IMG/VR virus record: IMGVR_UViG_3300025141_000020
Coordinates: 62,001 to 126,000 of that record
Source: a virus
Reading direction: 5' to 3' (one strand)
DNA: 64,000 nucleotides
Below, one piece after another: positions 28,475 through 37,500 of this stretch. Made by a program: the position numbers and the translations under genes. The stretch's first letter is position 1. Each line of letters begins with the position of its first letter. Under the pieces are notes generated by a model that was not told where the DNA came from, did not search any database, and was given only the letters and a program-made list of their open reading frames with translations.

Positions 28475-30661
28475 TTAAACACTATTTAGTTGTGAATACA
28501 TATCTTGTTTATTACCTGAAGGTAGTTTACTAAACGCATCCATAAAGGCTCTAGCATTAATTTTAGCGGATTCACCTTCACCTTGTACTGTTATTGTACC
28601 ACCAACTTGTAGTGTTCCACCACCTCCGCCACCTTGTGAACCCATTAATGCTGATTCTAAAGCATTTATACCTTGACCACCATCCATTTGTGTCCCAGTA
28701 ACAATAAAATCACCAGCTTTAGTTTTTCTAATCTCACCATCGGGGGAAATAATTGCGTCATTTAATTGGACTGCGTCTTTGAACATGTTAGTCACACTAT
28801 TTAGGAATTCTCCACTGAAGGAGTCCAATATTTCCTTTTTTTGCTTTTTCTGTTCTGCAAGTAATTTGTCTAAGGCATCTTGGTCGGTGGTACTTAATGT
28901 TCCTCCTCCCTGCTTTTTCTTTTCTTCTAAAATATCAATCTCCGCTTTCCTACCTTCAAGTTCTTTCTGTTGTGCTGGTGTTATTTTGTTGTCTGTTGGT
29001 AATGTATCGGCTAGCATTTGCGAAGCTGTCATCGCGTCCACATCAGTTGACTTGCCCCCCAGCACCCTTATCTGTACCCGAGCTGCCGCTTCAATACGGG
29101 CTAAAGCTTGTTCACTTTTTTCTGCGACCGTAAGTTGTTGTTTATATATATCAGTATCTGACATGCCCTCCTTTCTTAATAGCTCCATTTGTTCGTCAGT
29201 AACATTAGCGACATCAACCATTTCTTCAATACCAGGTATTTTAACTTGTGCGGTACCACCTTTCCCTATTTGAGCCATTGATGCTATTAACTCTTTGTCT
29301 GTTTCAGACATATCCCCAACAAATTCTAATTCTGAGAATACTGCTGCTCTTCTAGCAGATTTTACAGCTGTATCCGCTAATTCTTGATAACTCATCCCCA
29401 TAGCTTCCGCTTGGTCCCTTAATTGTCTTCTTGATTCTGGTGATATTGTAAATTTACCTTTTTCTTTATCGAAGGTAACAGCTGCAGCAGCGGTCTCCAC
29501 AATAGCGTCTTGTAATCCTTCTAGGTCGTTAGTAGCCATATACATTAACTTAAATGGGTCGGCTAGGTCTCCTACCGCACCACCAATTACCTGCATTCTA
29601 GCTGCAAAGTCTATCGCTCCTTCCGGGTCTAAGAATTTTTCTGCCATACCGGTTACAGTAGACATTTCTAAACCAAGAGCTTGTGAACGAACAACCATTC
29701 TCGCTAACCCTTCTACACCATTTTCAAATCCGTATGTATTAATTAATTTTATATTACCACTAACATCCGTTAAAAATTGTTCCATAGTAGCCCCTAACTC
29801 TTGTCCTGTTTGTATTACCTCTGTAAGGGCTCCATCAGCATCATTAATTCCACCAATAGCATCATCTAATGCATAACCCGCGGTATCAAAAGCGTCAGCA
29901 AATTTAGCAGCATCAAAACCATCTAAAGTTTTAGTTAATAATGCGGTTCTATCCATAACCTCAGGTGAAATATAGAGATTTCTCCCAATTTCTTGAGTCA
30001 TGGCTTTAAACACCGCTAATAACTCGTTTGCTTTTAGTCCATAGTTGGCTCCTTCTGTCGCAGCTTCATTAATTAACTCTATTTGGTCTATTAGTTGAGC
30101 GTTGGATAGTCCTATGGATTTAGATAGGTCTAGTCTTAGGGTATCTTCATAAGCTAATAAATCTAGTACTTTCCCCATATTATCTGCTGTCACTAGAGTA
30201 CCACGACTTATATCAGTTATAATCTTACTTATCTCTTGTATGTCACCAACAGACATATCAGCCATAGGTGTACGTTGTTTGTTAAGTTCGTCTAAGGTCT
30301 TCCATAACTCAGCATGTAAACCTGAACCAGTAACACTAGTTCTCTTAGCGTCATTACCTATATACCGTTGTAATTGTGCAACTTCTTTTTCTAATCTTGC
30401 AATTTTATCTGAGTCAGACTCTATAGGTGAAAAATAAGAAGGGATTGGGGTTTCTATACCTAATAATAAGGCTAGTTTATATGATATTGGATTACCTTTC
30501 TTTCCGTAACGTTTTATGGAATTTACTCGGTCTTTGTAAGTTGGTTCGTCTTTAGTGTTAAAAATACCTATTGGCACTCCTAATTCAGGGTGCGAAGCTA
30601 AATAAGACTTAGCTCCAGATAAAATACGTTCAATGGATAATTGTTTTAACAAACTAATCAT
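28475..30661 (-). CDS. Tail tape measure protein
   Basis: A 728-residue, helix-dominated protein that would set tail length and leave with the DNA. It has coiled-coil runs (DSDKIARLEKEVAQLQRYI), then long Ala/Gly-rich helices between 150 and 450 with repeated hydrophobic stretches, and a second Lys/Glu coiled coil near 570-625. The end is Gly-rich (GSQGGGGGGTLQVGGT). The gene follows the two overlapping chaperone ORFs and the tail tube gene, the standard tape-measure place. A late-type AT element precedes it. Family assignment rests on architecture and order, not on a signature motif. Confidence 0.72.
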   Translation of the reverse strand: MISLLKQLSIERILSGAKSYLASHPELGVPIGIFNTKDEPTYKDRVNSIKRYGKKGNPISYKLALLLGIETPIPSYFSPIESDSDKIARLEKEVAQLQRYIGNDAKRTSVTGSGLHAELWKTLDELNKQRTPMADMSVGDIQEISKIITDISRGTLVTADNMGKVLDLLAYEDTLRLDLSKSIGLSNAQLIDQIELINEAATEGANYGLKANELLAVFKAMTQEIGRNLYISPEVMDRTALLTKTLDGFDAAKFADAFDTAGYALDDAIGGINDADGALTEVIQTGQELGATMEQFLTDVSGNIKLINTYGFENGVEGLARMVVRSQALGLEMSTVTGMAEKFLDPEGAIDFAARMQVIGGAVGDLADPFKLMYMATNDLEGLQDAIVETAAAAVTFDKEKGKFTISPESRRQLRDQAEAMGMSYQELADTAVKSARRAAVFSELEFVGDMSETDKELIASMAQIGKGGTAQVKIPGIEEMVDVANVTDEQMELLRKEGMSDTDIYKQQLTVAEKSEQALARIEAAARVQIRVLGGKSTDVDAMTASQMLADTLPTDNKITPAQQKELEGRKAEIDILEEKKKQGGGTLSTTDQDALDKLLAEQKKQKKEILDSFSGEFLNSVTNMFKDAVQLNDAIISPDGEIRKTKAGDFIVTGTQMDGGQGINALESALMGSQGGGGGGTLQVGGTITVQGEGESAKINARAFMDAFSKLPSGNKQDMYSQLNSV

Positions 30662-30671
30662 AATAATTCTG

Positions 30672-30684
30672 TTTATTATAAATA
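30672..30684 (-). promoter_or_regulatory. AT-rich late-type element upstream of tape measure
   Basis: Sense strand reads exactly TATTTATAATAAA, 10 nt before the ATG, immediately after the preceding stop codon. Confidence 0.55.
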
Positions 30685-30685
30685 G

Positions 30686-30901
30686 TTAGGATGAGGATTT
30701 CCTTTTGTTATTTGCTTGTTCTATTGCTTCATTTTTCTTATTAAACTCATCCGTCAAGAAATTAACATAAAATCTCCTCTCAAATGTAGGCATAACCAGT
30801 ATATCACTCCAAGGGATATGTAAGTGCCTCATAAGGTAGTAAAATTCTTGTAATAGGGCGTTCCTATATGCCGTAGAAAGGACGAAAAAACTCAATTCCA
30901 A
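30686..30901 (-). CDS. Tail assembly chaperone C-terminal extension (probable frameshift partner)
   Basis: This 71-codon frame has no ATG near its start. It opens at TTG inside the end of the gp26-like gene, and its first ATG is codon 24. It overlaps that gene by 38 nt in the +1 (equivalently -2) frame. The overlap holds the homopolymer TTTTTTC (T6 at 30885-30890), where either slip would join the frames and give a fusion of about 310 residues. The product is helical with a basic Lys/Ser-rich tail. Overlapping chaperone ORFs immediately before a tape measure gene are typical of frameshifted tail chaperones. Independent initiation at TTG or the internal ATG is the alternative. Confidence 0.65.
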   Translation of the reverse strand: MELSFFVLSTAYRNALLQEFYYLMRHLHIPWSDILVMPTFERRFYVNFLTDEFNKKNEAIEQANNKRKSSS

Positions 30902-31616
30902 AGGCTATTCTAGCGCCAATCTCCTGGTTGGATGGGGTCTTAACTTTAATGTTAAGGTCTAGTTCTGGGGCATTTTCTCTAACCACTTTTCTAATGGTTT
31001 GGGAATCTTTTATAGGCATAATCTGAATAGTCTGTGATAGTGTCATTGGGTCTCTAACACCGTCTATCTCTTTCACCACCATCTCTAACTGTTTTGTTAT
31101 ATAAGGGTTAATAGGGTGGTCTTTATAGGTCTCGTTAATTTTTTGTAAGGCTTTTTCTATTTTAGGTGAAATTAGTGTTAGCTTACATTTCTTTTTTGAT
31201 ATCTCTAAGTAATGGTCAAACTCACCTTTTTCATCTAATTCAACACCAACCTCTTTTGTTTTTAATACAGATAGGTCAATAGTTGTGTCGAACTCTTTAT
31301 CAGTTTTTGGGTCTTTAATTGTCACCTTATAGTCGGAACCAAAAGCTGTGTTACGTAAGAAAATTAATATGGCTTCTTTATCACAGTCAGCTAATTCATC
31401 TACACGTATATCTTTATCTAATATTTTTCTTTCTAATAAGCTATTAACTAAATTAATACTACCGACCATAGATGGTGTAGATAATAGATTCTCGTCAGAA
31501 GCATTTAGGTAAGTTACTTTAACACTCTTTTTATTTGTTGTATAAAAAACCCCTTGTGATGGTAAAGCTACCATATCATAAGGTAATATTGACTCTTGTG
31601 GTTGTTCTGTTTGCAT
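30864..31616 (-). CDS. gp26: Tail/baseplate assembly chaperone, gp26-like
   Basis: A 250-residue protein resembling the T4 gp26 baseplate-hub assembly family. The N-terminus reads DMVALPSQGVFYTTNKKSVK and is followed by YLNASDENLLSTPS, a pattern of LPS-G-x-Y then A-DE-LL that this family shares. The rest is alpha/beta with a charged helix near 160-200. It stands between tail tube and tape measure. The last 12 codons overlap the downstream frame and include the T6 run at codons 243-244, making it the likely zero-frame product of a programmed frameshift. Confidence 0.72.
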   Translation of the reverse strand: MQTEQPQESILPYDMVALPSQGVFYTTNKKSVKVTYLNASDENLLSTPSMVGSINLVNSLLERKILDKDIRVDELADCDKEAILIFLRNTAFGSDYKVTIKDPKTDKEFDTTIDLSVLKTKEVGVELDEKGEFDHYLEISKKKCKLTLISPKIEKALQKINETYKDHPINPYITKQLEMVVKEIDGVRDPMTLSQTIQIMPIKDSQTIRKVVRENAPELDLNIKVKTPSNQEIGARIAFGIEFFRPFYGI

Positions 31617-31637
31617 ATTATTAATATATTTTAATTG

Positions 31638-31653
31638 CTTTAATTGTAAATAC
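31638..31653 (-). promoter_or_regulatory. AT-rich late-type element, variant, upstream of gp26-like gene
   Basis: Sense strand reads GTATTTACAATTAAAG, a diverged copy of the recurrent element, 21 nt before the ATG. Confidence 0.35.
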
Positions 31654-31732
31654 TTAGATTTATGTTTTATAAGCTATTGCAATGATATTATTACAAATAC
31701 TAAAGTCAAGACATAAGATAAATTAATAGCAT

Positions 31733-31754
31733 AAAAAAAGTCTCTTACGAGACC
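31733..31754 (-). terminator. Rho-independent terminator after tail tube gene
   Basis: On the minus strand GTCTC and GAGAC pair around a GTAA loop, followed directly by seven T residues. It lies 25 nt after the tail tube stop and before the gp26-like gene, so the abundant tube protein can have its own short transcript. Confidence 0.8.
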
Positions 31755-31778
31755 TTAATTATTTTTATGTAAAATATA

Positions 31779-32267
31779 TTAGTAAACCAAGATACATCTA
31801 TCTGGTCTTAAGGTAGCTGATATATTGGCTAAACCATCATCGCTATAACTTAAATCGTTAAAGTTAACGTCAGTTAAGAAAGCTCCTTGTAATATCCATT
31901 TTTCTACTACCACCCCTGTTGGGTCTAACAACTCTAAATCTATATTTTTCTTATATCCTGCGGCATAACCCATTCTACCTGTAACTGACTCTGAATGCAT
32001 TCTTACCCACTCCATAAGTGCTTGTGCTGCTGAAGGACCGATAGGGTCTCTAAAGGTTACGTTGATTGTTCCCCAAACAAATCTACCAGCAACATATGTT
32101 GATGTGTTTAGAAAAGGTACCTCTACGGAGTTTATAGTAATTTGTGGTCTAGATGTACTTTCCACATACCATTCATTGATGCCTAAAGAAGAGTCAAATC
32201 TTAGGATAAACCTATTTTTCTTTTTAGGTTCGTAAGGTACGGGCATTTTCATTAACAAGTCAGCCAT
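31779..32267 (-). CDS. gp19: Tail tube protein, gp19-like
   Basis: A 162-residue protein equal in length to T4 gp19 (163), which polymerises into the inner tube. The N-terminus (MPVPYEPKKKNRFILRFDSS) and WYVESTSRPQITINSVEVPFL, followed by WGTINVTFRDP, are family hallmarks, as is the central helix ALMEWVRMHSES and a C-terminal strand pair. It is a single-gene unit with an AT element about 54 nt upstream and a terminator downstream, which suits high-level late production. Confidence 0.92.
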   Translation of the reverse strand: MADLLMKMPVPYEPKKKNRFILRFDSSLGINEWYVESTSRPQITINSVEVPFLNTSTYVAGRFVWGTINVTFRDPIGPSAAQALMEWVRMHSESVTGRMGYAAGYKKNIDLELLDPTGVVVEKWILQGAFLTDVNFNDLSYSDDGLANISATLRPDRCILVY

Positions 32268-32320
32268 TGTATTTTATTTTTTTTTAATTGTTATTTTTTT
32301 ACTAATAGGAATAAAATCCT

Positions 32321-32333
32321 TTTATTATAAATA
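32321..32333 (-). promoter_or_regulatory. AT-rich late-type element upstream of tail tube
   Basis: Sense strand reads TATTTATAATAAA exactly, followed by AGG, leaving a leader of about 50 nt before the gp19 ATG. Confidence 0.6.
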
Positions 32334-32358
32334 TACGGTTATGGGAAAAAATGTGTGT

Positions 32359-33219
32359 TTAACCTTTCTTAATTATAATTTTTCCATATCCACCTTCAGA
32401 TGTGTCATAAACAATAAATGACATTTCTGGAAACTCGTATTGTAATTCATCTTTAATATAGTTAACCATAGCATTTACATTACCTAAATCATCATCACTA
32501 AACCCTATAGATAATTTATTATATTTGGAATTAACCATTTTATTTGCCCCGTTCATAACTTTCCTAACGTAACTTCTAAAAGCTAATTTTTTATTTTCTT
32601 CTGGGTTTATAGCTGAACTATGTTCTATACCAAATTTATCAGCAAACTCAATAGATGATACTGGGTGGTATTCTATATTATCTAAATATACCTCTAAAGT
32701 CTTGTCTGGTGTTAAATACTTAGTTTCTGGATAGGCTTGTTGTATGTTGGTTAACATATCAGACAATTCATCTTCATTAAAAGTTCTAGCTATAATTAAG
32801 TCCATACCCTTTCTCAATGTTATTGGTTGGTGTCCTCTGGCTGTTATAATAGATATTGGGTTTGCATATATTAAAGCTTCTTTAAACTTATCGAAGGACG
32901 GTGCAAAAGATTCCTTTTCTATTGCTTTTTTTAAATCTTTAATGAATTCCTTTTCTTCTCTAAAATTATAAAATGCGTCATCATCTAATTTATAATTTTT
33001 ATCATTTCTTACTTTTGAGAATTCTTCTGTGGATACTTGTGTTGCCTTCCATTTACCATTTTCGTATTTAACCATTCTAATTAGTGTGGGCATATTAACT
33101 ATGTTGTCGTCCCAATCAAAAGAATAGGCTCTAAGTGTATTATCCACCTCATTGTTTTGTTCTAATAGTTTAGATAACCATTTAACTTGTCTTTCACTAA
33201 TTATTATTTTTTGTTTCAT
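32359..33219 (-). CDS. HAD-like hydrolase domain protein
   Basis: A 286-residue protein with HAD-superfamily landmarks: motif I FDWDDNIVNMPT (D35 and D37) and a motif II-like SIITARGH near residue 120. A later acidic YLDNIEYH near 180 could serve as motif IV. HAD enzymes are mostly phosphatases; the substrate is unknown. The N-terminus MKQKIIISERQVKWLSKLLE resembles a short segment found in other proteins of this window. The C-terminal 70 residues (KYNKLSIGFSDDDLGNVNAM onward) are a separate domain. It lies among virion genes with a late-type AT element touching the ATG. Confidence 0.68.
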   Translation of the reverse strand: MKQKIIISERQVKWLSKLLEQNNEVDNTLRAYSFDWDDNIVNMPTLIRMVKYENGKWKATQVSTEEFSKVRNDKNYKLDDDAFYNFREEKEFIKDLKKAIEKESFAPSFDKFKEALIYANPISIITARGHQPITLRKGMDLIIARTFNEDELSDMLTNIQQAYPETKYLTPDKTLEVYLDNIEYHPVSSIEFADKFGIEHSSAINPEENKKLAFRSYVRKVMNGANKMVNSKYNKLSIGFSDDDLGNVNAMVNYIKDELQYEFPEMSFIVYDTSEGGYGKIIIKKG

Positions 33220-33232
33220 ATAATATAAATAC
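33220..33232 (-). promoter_or_regulatory. AT-rich late-type element abutting HAD-like gene
   Basis: Sense strand reads GTATTTATATTAT directly before the ATG. The zero spacing argues that in this case it may act in translation initiation rather than as a -10 box. Confidence 0.35.
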
Positions 33233-33239
33233 TATTTTA

Positions 33240-33271
33240 TTTGGTTAATCTATATTTTTTATTTATCTTTG
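33240..33271 (+). promoter_or_regulatory. Bacteroidota-type promoter for small membrane protein
   Basis: TTTG is followed after 20 nt by TATCTTTG, a perfect fit to the Bacteroidota TTG-N20-TAnnTTTG consensus. Predicted start near 33278, giving a leader of about 85 nt before the only plus-strand gene nearby. Confidence 0.75.
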
Positions 33272-33362
33272 TAGTAGAATTAATAATAGTAATGATGTAA
33301 CCTAAACCCGAATTAGTTCGTATATATATGTAAGAAAGTATTAACCACCTAAAAAAATAATT

Positions 33363-33614
33363 ATGACACTTGTAGAAACCTTAACCACTTATTTGGTTTG
33401 TTCCGAAATATTAATGATGTTTTTCTTAATGATTAACTCAGAAGAAATTAAAAAGTCTTATATCTCGTTTGAGGATAAGAGAAATGAGGTTCCTTCTGGT
33501 AACTGGTATACTTTTTATATTCTAACCCACATTTTAAAAGCTCCTTTATTGGCCCCGTACATCGTAATTCTAATATTGCTTAATGGTGGTAAATTACTTC
33601 CTGACGAAAATTAA
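33363..33614 (+). CDS. Small two-span membrane protein
   Basis: An 83-residue protein with two hydrophobic segments, about residues 8-25 (TYLVCSEILMMFFLMI) and 50-72 (FYILTHILKAPLLAPYIVIL), separated by a charged loop (EEIKKSYISFEDKRNE). No family recognised. It is the lone plus-strand gene in a minus-strand structural region. It has its own Bacteroidota-like promoter and a downstream terminator, so it is probably a separately acquired accessory gene expressed early. Roles such as superinfection exclusion or lysis control are possible but unsupported. Confidence 0.7.
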   Translation: MTLVETLTTYLVCSEILMMFFLMINSEEIKKSYISFEDKRNEVPSGNWYTFYILTHILKAPLLAPYIVILILLNGGKLLPDEN

Positions 33615-33620
33615 ACCATA

Positions 33621-33645
33621 AAAAAAGGTCCTAGTGGACCTTTTT
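33621..33645. terminator. Bidirectional rho-independent terminator
   Basis: A-tract, GGTCC, TAGT loop, GGACC, then five T residues. The symmetric layout ends the small membrane gene on the plus strand and the Ca-loop protein gene on the minus strand, whose stop codons lie on either side. Confidence 0.88.
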
Positions 33646-33648
33646 AAT

Positions 33649-34476
33649 TTAAATTCTTGATATTGGTTTAATAACCTGTTTCATTTTTTTGATGTCTTCC
33701 TGAATCAGTCTTTCCCTTTTATCTTCTTTGGTTTCTTCTATATTCTCAGAATCATGAATATGGTCATAATGCATGTCATCTTCTAAATCGTCTATATGAT
33801 ATTCACTGCCCCCATCATGTTTTAAGTCATAAAGTTCTTTGTCGTCATGACCTTCGTCTCTACCGTAATTCATCGCTTCATCATGACCAGAATCTTCTTT
33901 AACTTCTTTAGAAGCTTTTTTCATTGACTCTTTCTTGTCTCCATCACCATCAAGGTCTAAAAAATCCGGTTTTACACCTTCTTCTAATTCTGGATAAGGT
34001 AAATCGTCAGAAACATCTTCATAACTTCTAGGGGTTCTTTGTGATGAACCTGACCCTATTAATTCTGCTGTATAAGTCATAAAGTTTCCTAATTTAGTGA
34101 TTGAGTTTGCTAACTTTCTTCTAGTATCACTATCCTTAATCATGTCATAAGCTTTCTTGATACCATTAATAACGTTTTCTATACCTTCACCTGCGGCAAC
34201 CCCAGGATTTCTATTGTACATTCCTTGTTCCATGATAGTATCAGTATAGTCCTTAATGTTTAAATCTAGATTTTCTTTAACGATAGCTTTACGAATCAGT
34301 CTAAATGCATCACTAATTACAGATTCTACCATAACAGGATTATTAACTTTACCCAACAACCTTTCTAGTTGTTCCTCACTAATAATCACATTCTGTTTTT
34401 TTCCTTCAGTAAAAGTTTTTTTACCACTTAATTGTGACTGGATTGTTTCACTTAACGTTTTTTTATTAAATTTCAT
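33649..34476 (-). CDS. Acidic virion-associated-type protein with EF-hand-like loop
   Basis: A 275-residue protein, basic in its first 45 residues and very acidic, His/Asp-rich in the last 110. Near residue 172 it carries DFLDLDGDGDKKES, a 12-residue Asp-rich loop of the EF-hand/dockerin type able to bind calcium. The segment NVIISEEQLERLLGK near residues 28-43 resembles segments in three other proteins here. I do not recognise the whole protein. It is placed between tail sheath and HAD gene, has a late-type AT element and ends at a strong terminator. A role in the virion or its assembly is inferred. Confidence 0.6.
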   Translation of the reverse strand: MKFNKKTLSETIQSQLSGKKTFTEGKKQNVIISEEQLERLLGKVNNPVMVESVISDAFRLIRKAIVKENLDLNIKDYTDTIMEQGMYNRNPGVAAGEGIENVINGIKKAYDMIKDSDTRRKLANSITKLGNFMTYTAELIGSGSSQRTPRSYEDVSDDLPYPELEEGVKPDFLDLDGDGDKKESMKKASKEVKEDSGHDEAMNYGRDEGHDDKELYDLKHDGGSEYHIDDLEDDMHYDHIHDSENIEETKEDKRERLIQEDIKKMKQVIKPISRI

Positions 34477-34487
34477 GTTCTCTTTTG

Positions 34488-34497
34488 TTTATAAATA
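34488..34497 (-). promoter_or_regulatory. AT-rich late-type element
   Basis: Sense strand reads TATTTATAAA, 11 nt before the ATG of the Ca-loop protein gene. Confidence 0.4.
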
Positions 34498-34509
34498 TAC
34501 TTTAAATAC

Positions 34510-34531
34510 GAATGGGGACATTTCCCCACTC
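34510..34531 (-). other. Strong GC-rich hairpin after tail sheath gene
   Basis: Minus-strand RNA pairs GAGTGGGGA with TCCCCATTC around an AATG loop (nine pairs, one G-U). It is one of the few GC-rich spots in the intergenic DNA. No T-run follows, so it is either an imperfect terminator or a 3'-end stabiliser for the abundant sheath mRNA. Confidence 0.6.
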
Positions 34532-34546
34532 ATATTATTAATTATT

Positions 34547-37500
34547 CTAAATGTCCTCAAATGATGCCCCTGTAGGTGTTACTAAGAACTCAACAAAAAT
34601 GTATTCTAATGCTCTGGTAGGTTTAATGTATATTTTACCACTCATTTCATTTCTATCTATTTCTTCTGGGTCACTCGAAAGTACTACTCTAAAGTCAGTT
34701 AACCCTCTATCTCTTCTAATAGAATCTAATATTGGATTTACTAAATCTAGGAATTGTTGTCTTACTATGTCGTCATTTTGTTCAAATATTAACCTTACTG
34801 AAACAGCTGATATTAATTTTCTGGTTTGTAATAACAATCTTCTAACATTAATTCTATCTAAAGCAGATTCTTTAAGTTGTAGTGTTTTATTACCCCAAAT
34901 AATTGGTCCTACATCACTAAAGGTTGCGATAGGATTAAGTCTACCAACATATAACGTATCTCTTTCATCTAAAGTTAACTTCTTTCTAGCTTTAACAGCG
35001 TTTACAACACCTCTAGTATAACCAGCCGAAGCAAACCACGGGAATGATACATTATCAGTTAATGCTATATTTCTCATAACTTCTGCCGTTGGTGGTATAA
35101 AGATTTGTTTGTTATTTGCTGCGTCTCTTATTTGTATCCATGGGTAATAAGTGGCTGTATAATTTGAGTCTAGTAATGAGTCTTCCATTCCGTCTACAGC
35201 TTCCTCTGGACTTATCATATTAGTAGCGTCAGTAGTGTTTGCAACAAACATATTATAATCTGGTGTTGTTGTTACATATAATGAATCAGCTCTTTCGTCC
35301 TCAATCATATCAATAGTTTCGTTGACTAGCCCTAAATTATCCACATAATTAATCCCTGGTGTTGCGAAAACATTAATGTCTACAGCTTCTGGATTACTAA
35401 ACGTGTTAATACCTCTTAAGTATGCGTAATAATCTGTGTTAGCTTCAGTACTACTTAGTTTCTTAAATGACCCGTCTCCTACACCAGCAAATTCTGATGT
35501 CGGGCAAGTTCCGTTTAAGAACCCGGTTAATCCCATTCTGTAATCGTCAGTGTTAGACCTTGTTTTTCTATATATATCCCATCCATCGAACCCACCATGT
35601 GGTAATACTGTCCATTTACGAGCTCTTAATTTTTTATATGGGTCCGTACTTAGGGTTGGTTCTGTTCGGAATGTCGCAACCCCACACTGGAATACAGATT
35701 TATTATTTAGTGTTGTTGATGACCAAGATATATATGTCCCTATACCACCTCTAATAACTGTTGCTCCAGAGTCCATATGGAATCCTTGTGTTATTGTATC
35801 CCAGTCTGTACCTTCTGTTCCAGTACATATAGTAGGTGGTTGTAATGATTTATAATCAAAGAAATCGGTGTCGTATCCCACTCCCGCTGAATTACTTATA
35901 CCTAGATAAACTTTTGATAGTTTGTCTCCACCACTTAGAACTTTATTATTCCCTGTACCTGAACCGAATGGTGGGTCATAAATCGCTTCACCCGGAGTAA
36001 AATACTTAGTTTTATAATTTATCCAAGGGTTGAGTGAACAATTATAGGTTCTAAATCTATATCCTTCAAAACCACAAGGTAATGAGCCTACGTAAGTACC
36101 GTCTAGTACACCGTCTCCTAAAAATAACATAATATATTTAGACTTTAACTCAAACTCACCAGTAGAAGTACCTACTTTTCTACCCACAAAAGAAACTTTC
36201 GTTGGGTCCATACTACATCTAGTAAATTTCTCTAACACATTAGGTGCTGCATCACTATCATAGAAGTCTCTAACTAAAATATCAAACTCTCCTCGTTCAA
36301 AAGATAGGTTAGCAAATGATATTTTTACTTCTCTGTTTGCTGAAGTTCCGTCGGATATTGAAACGCATTTAAATAGTCTGAACACGTCAGTACCTTGTAA
36401 TTCAGATACAATCCATGGTGTCTCTGGTGTTCTCCATTCATTCATCTTCCAAGCGATTGTATGTGTGTTTGTCGTTGCTCTTGCTGATGGCAAATATTGT
36501 AAACAACATTGTAACCCTCTAACCTTACCTTTATTCCATAAGTCTTTTAATAATACCGGATAAGTTTCTTCAATAAACAATGGAACATCCTCTTTCTTTT
36601 TATCAAAAGGACTAACCCCAAATACCTTAGACACATAATCTTTAGATGTGTTAGTCATGGAAGTTTTAAATGTATATATGTTTCCAGCCGCTGTTTGTGC
36701 ACTAATTCCAAATGGCTTAAATGGGTCTTCTAATACATCCGCATAAGTTCCTGAACAATCAAAAGTAGTTGTGTCAGCAGTAAGTTCATAAACTGGACCT
36801 CCTGATGATGTAGTACTTATACCCCTGGACCTAAGTGTTGCTACGACAACTCCATCATATTCAGTGTAAGCTGGAACATCACTATATAGTTCTACATTCA
36901 CAGTACATGTTGCTGAATAAACTACTGTTCCTGATAACGCTCCTGCTGTAGAGTCTGTAGTTCCAGTCCCTCCAGAGTAAACAGTTCCTCCGGAATAATT
37001 CCCATGAGTGTCCGCTGATAGTCCCCCGTGATATAATTGATATGACATACCACTATAGGTTCCTCCACTACAACAATCGCTATTTGAGTATGTAAATAAC
37101 CCATAGTACCAAGGGTCATTTTTATATGATGTGTAATCTGTGCAGTCAGTACTTAATCTGTCTGTTATTACTTGTGTTGTGTAACCACTAGTATTTCCAG
37201 TCGCTATTGTGGTTGCTGACGATGTCATACAACCATATTGGTATATTCCTCCATTGTATGCCCAACAACTGCCTGTTGTTGCGGAACAAGTTGCGTTATA
37301 TGCATGATTGGTATTCGTTACAGTGGCTGTTATCCAGGTTATTAAATCTGCGTTAAGTGTTGGTAATGTGGAACCGTTATTTAATGTAATTGTAGATGTA
37401 GCGAAACTAGTGTCTACTATAGGTAAAGTTTGTATTGTTGATAATGTACCGTCAGTGTAAACATCTGACCCTAAAGCTGTACCACTACTACCAGTAATTG

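Noticed and set aside
28779-29273. 164-codon plus-strand frame inside the tape measure gene
   Set aside because: Antisense to a long helical coding region with Ala/Glu-rich codons; hydrophobic Ser/Cys-rich composition is typical of such shadows.
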